A DNA stretch of 28,456 nt, taken from positions 1-28,456 of IMG/VR virus record IMGVR_UViG_3300031578_000261; one strand, given 5' to 3'. Shown here piece by piece: positions 28,395 to 28,456 of the stretch. The stretch's first letter is position 1, and each line of letters opens with the position of its first letter. Under the pieces are notes generated by a model. It was not told where the DNA came from. It ran no database searches and saw nothing but the letters and a program-made list of their open reading frames with translations. This stretch comes from a virus. Both the position numbers and the translations under genes were made by a program.

Positions 28395-28456
28395 AGCAAC
28401 CTCACTGCGGGAGTGGCCCGCACAAATTGAGAAAAAGGGCGGGCCATTACAGCCCG
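28395..28456 (-). other. Upstream edge of the replication block
   Basis: These last 62 bases lie before the polymerase start and hold GGCCCGC at 28415-28421 and its inverse GCGGGCC at 28439-28445, a seven-pair arm with a 17-base loop. It could be a hairpin or an operator. One minus frame (ending AVRLLC and stopping just inside the polymerase gene) and the polymerase frame itself are both open to the window edge, so a preceding gene may end here. Too short to say more. Confidence 0.3.

Noticed and set aside
1-28456. tRNA genes, CRISPR arrays, integrase, reverse transcriptase or diversity-generating element
   Set aside because: Looked for by eye on both strands. The only tandem repeats are the coding repeats and the junction copies; no tRNA-like fold with a conserved T-loop, no spacer-repeat array, and no recombinase or reverse transcriptase motif was seen.

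Overview
The window looks like most of the genome of a tailed, probably short-tailed (podovirus-like) bacteriophage, or a very similar prophage. It holds a terminase pair, a P22-type portal, a scaffold, an SU10/DUF5309-type major capsid protein, several fibre-like genes, virion lytic and ejection-type proteins, an amidase-holin-spanin lysis block and a family B DNA polymerase. I see no tape-measure, sheath or tail-tube gene, no integrase, no lysogeny repressor, no tRNA and no CRISPR array. The base composition, the SleB and S74 virion proteins and the Fur/Mur-like boxes at the left end fit a phage of a marine alphaproteobacterium (Rhodobacterales-like), but the host is inferred.

Layout, + strand. 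Positions 1-491 are non-coding, with two Fur-box-like palindromes, an AT-rich promoter candidate and two poly-C tracts. Then come small and large terminase (492-2594), a run of very small proteins and a head-tail adaptor (2594-4361), fibre and appendage genes (4358-7896), a tail accessory protein and other virion proteins (7917-11850), two large virion proteins, one with a SleB-type peptidoglycan hydrolase domain (11850-15109), and portal, scaffold and capsid (15119-19501). A strong hairpin terminator follows the capsid gene. After it come small conserved proteins, the lysis block (20057-21347), an exported small protein and an HTH-metallophosphoesterase (21671-22804). Nearly every junction is a 1-nt or 4-nt stop/start overlap, so the block is probably translated as a coupled operon. 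Head genes lie downstream of the tail genes, the reverse of the usual order.

Layout, - strand. From the right edge leftward: family B DNA polymerase, VRR-NUC nuclease and SNF2-type helicase form an overlapping replication/recombination block (28394-25039). A second minus cassette (24651-23234) chains a small acidic protein, two tiny membrane proteins, a C5-cytosine DNA methyltransferase and a 31-residue protein, each overlapping the next. Between the two minus blocks sits one + strand gene for a ribbon-helix-helix protein, with its own repeated operator-like boxes upstream and a TTCG-loop terminator downstream.

Most unusual features: (1) a 198-codon reading frame nested entirely inside the methyltransferase gene in another frame, with its own start signal and protein-like motifs; (2) a triplicated convergent junction at 22777-23247, where the end of the phosphoesterase gene and the end of a small minus-strand gene are copied, one copy interrupted by about 244 bp of unexplained DNA; (3) two Fur-like boxes forming a 19-bp inverted repeat that flanks a promoter candidate; (4) the RHH gene island with GTAAAG boxes.
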